Below the pieces are notes generated by a model, which was given only the letters and a program-made list of their open reading frames with translations, was not told the origin of the DNA and made no database searches. From an uncultured Pseudomonadota bacterium (lineage in GTDB: Bacteria; Pseudomonadota; Gammaproteobacteria; Methylococcales; Methylomonadaceae): a stretch of DNA of 7,916 bases. Location of the stretch: assembly GCA_903931355.1 (NCBI GenBank), contig CAIZCB010000080.1:1-7916 (forward strand), written 5' to 3'. Positions 6,739 through 7,916 of the stretch are shown one piece after another (within the stretch, counting starts at the first letter, position 1; every line of letters starts with the position of its first letter). The translations under genes and the position numbers were made by a program.

Positions 6739-7635
6739 ATGGAACGCCTTAACTATCAGCATTTATTCTATTTCTGGAATGTGGCACGCGAGGAAAGCAT
6801 TACGCGTGCTTGCGAGAAACTACATCTGGCGCAACCGACGATTAGTGGTCAATTGGCTGTTTTTGAGCAAGCGATTGGTTCTAAATTGTTTCAGAAAAGT
6901 GGTCGAAAATTAATCCTGACCGATACCGGCAGAGTCGTCTATCACTATGCAGACGAGATATTTTCTTTAGGTCGCGAACTGAATAACACTTTGAAGGGAC
7001 GATCCAATGGTGCCGGTTTGAGATTAGTAGTCGGTATTTCCGATGCTTTACCCAAATTAGCGGTTTATCGACTAATAGAACCGGCATTCAGAATTCCTGA
7101 GGCGGTGCAAGTGCTCTGCTATGAAGATAAAGCCGAACGCCTGTTAACCGAAATGTCATTACACAGTGTCGATTTAGTTATATCTGATTCACCACTTACC
7201 CATGCCAGCGGAGCCAAAGCATTCAATCATTTATTGGGTGAAAGTAGCATTACAGTATTTGGTGCACCCAGTTTGGCCACAGTCTATCGCCCCGACTTTC
7301 CCCGTTCATTAACCGGCGCACCGTTTCTGTTACCGACGACTAATACAGCATTACGTCGATCACTCGACCAATGGTTTGATAATCAAGGTATCAGCCCGAT
7401 TATTCGTGCAGAAATTGAAGATAGTGCCTTGCTAAAAACCTTTGGCAGTGGCGGAACCGGTTTGTTTGTAGCACCAACATCGGTGGCAACCGAAATTCAA
7501 AATCAGTATGGAGTAGAAAGCATAGGCATAATTGACAGCGTGCTAGAGCGCTTTTATGCCATCACCATGCGTAGAAAATTAAAACATCCAGCGATTACTG
7601 CTATTTTAGAAAACGCTAAAGATAAGTTGTTTTAA
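6739..7635 (+). CDS. nhaR: LysR-type transcriptional regulator, NhaR family
   Basis: DNA-binding transcriptional activator. In E. coli NhaR responds to sodium/alkaline pH and activates nhaA; the role here may differ because no antiporter gene is nearby. From the ATG at 6739 the protein has 298 residues, close to the 301 of E. coli NhaR. It opens with the family's typical MERLNYQHLFYFWNVARE. The winged helix-turn-helix covers about 1-60 (ITRACEKLHLAQPTISGQLAVFE, with recognition helix QPTISGQLAVFEQAIG). The effector domain follows from about 90 (LRLVVGISDALPKLAVYRL, SVDLVISDSPL, FNHLLGESSITVFGAP, FEDSALLK-like IEDSALLKTFGSGG, and RFYAITMRRKLKHPA). An upstream in-frame TTG at 6682 would add 19 unconserved residues and was rejected. 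There is no evident Shine-Dalgarno before the ATG. The gene is divergent from the carbonic anhydrase gene and convergent with secA. Confidence 0.9.
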   Translation: MERLNYQHLFYFWNVAREESITRACEKLHLAQPTISGQLAVFEQAIGSKLFQKSGRKLILTDTGRVVYHYADEIFSLGRELNNTLKGRSNGAGLRLVVGISDALPKLAVYRLIEPAFRIPEAVQVLCYEDKAERLLTEMSLHSVDLVISDSPLTHASGAKAFNHLLGESSITVFGAPSLATVYRPDFPRSLTGAPFLLPTTNTALRRSLDQWFDNQGISPIIRAEIEDSALLKTFGSGGTGLFVAPTSVATEIQNQYGVESIGIIDSVLERFYAITMRRKLKHPAITAILENAKDKLF

Positions 7636-7665
7636 TCTACTTTAGGATCAATAAATCTTAGACAT

Positions 7666-7697
7666 AAAAAAGGGCCAACCTAAGTCAGCCCTTTTTT
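7666..7697 (-). terminator. Rho-independent terminator of secA, possibly bidirectional with nhaR
   Basis: Arms AAAAAAGGGC and GCCCTTTTTT flank an inner region. In minus-strand RNA the inner part also pairs: UGAC with GUUG (two G-U wobbles) closing a UUAG tetraloop, so the hairpin is 14 bp with a U-tract. In plus-strand RNA the same positions give two C/A mismatches, leaving a 12-base loop. It lies 18 bases past the secA stop and 30 bases past the nhaR stop. Confidence 0.85.
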
Positions 7698-7715
7698 ACT
7701 ATCACAGCGCGGAGA

Positions 7716-7916
7716 TTATTTAATCTGGCCGTGACATTGCTTGTATTTCTTACCTGATCCACAAGGACATGGATCATTGCGACCTACTTTGTCGAACTCG
7801 TTAACGAAAGGTTGCTGAGTTGATTGTTCAGGGATGATGGCTACAGGTGCTGGAGCAACAACTTCCTCTTCAAACGCCGAATGTGCTTCCGCATGTTCAA
7901 AATGCAGTTCTTGTGG
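7716..7916 (-). CDS. secA: Preprotein translocase ATPase SecA, C-terminal 66 residues only (gene runs out of the window)
   Basis: The 3' end of secA, whose product is the motor ATPase that drives preproteins through SecYEG. The visible part ends [20 protein letters not shown] then QIK, the zinc-binding SecB/phospholipid-interacting tail (CxCx8CH) that is nearly invariant in proteobacterial SecA. Before it comes a variable, Pro/Val/Glu-rich linker ([16 protein letters not shown]), and ahead of that ELHFEHAEA, which resembles the end of the helical scaffold region. The stop is the TAA read from 7716-7718. The frame is open to the window edge. A lone SEC-C domain protein could share the tail, but the upstream linker and ELHFEHAEA favour SecA. 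Confidence 0.92.
   Translation of the reverse strand, partial: PQELHFEHAEAHSAFEEEVVAPAPVAIIPEQSTQQPFVNEFDKVGRNDPCPCGSGKKYKQCHGQIK

Overview
The window looks like a chromosomal segment of a gammaproteobacterium of moderate GC content. The CysD, NhaR and SecA C-terminal sequences are all close to gammaproteobacterial types. A methanotroph or sulfur-oxidiser-like lineage (for example Methylococcales) would fit, but that is an impression only. Coding density is high and there is no tRNA, rRNA, CRISPR array or recognisable insertion sequence. No gap between genes exceeds 150 bases.

Left half, plus strand (1-4854): a tightly packed four-gene operon for a type I secretion/tripartite export system. 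The genes are an ABC exporter subunit whose first codons lie outside the window, an HlyD-family periplasmic adaptor, a TolC-family outer membrane channel and a small, unrecognised membrane protein. Successive genes overlap by 4, 4 and 8 bases, which suggests translational coupling. The striking point is the ABC subunit. Its membrane domain and overall nucleotide-binding-domain layout are intact, but the Walker A lysine, Q-loop glutamine, LSGGQ signature, catalytic glutamate and H-loop histidine are all replaced. It appears to be an ATPase-dead ('pseudo-ABC') subunit kept inside an intact export operon.

Middle, minus strand (4883-6623): a beta-class carbonic anhydrase gene followed by cysD (sulfate adenylyltransferase small subunit). 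The usual partner cysN is absent downstream. In its place is a short stretch that reads, in cysD's own frame past its stop and through one in-frame TGA, like the decayed C-terminal end of a PLP-dependent threonine/serine dehydratase. A terminator-like hairpin sits between the carbonic anhydrase gene and cysD and directly abuts the cysD Shine-Dalgarno sequence.

Right end (6624-7916): nhaR, a LysR-family regulator gene, runs divergently from the carbonic anhydrase gene. The shared 115-base intergenic region holds two opposed sigma70-like promoters whose -35 boxes overlap, and a GATTG-N5-CAATC palindrome over the nhaR -10. nhaR then converges on the 3' end of secA (minus strand), recognised by its zinc-binding C-terminal motif. 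A hairpin terminator between them pairs much better in the secA direction.
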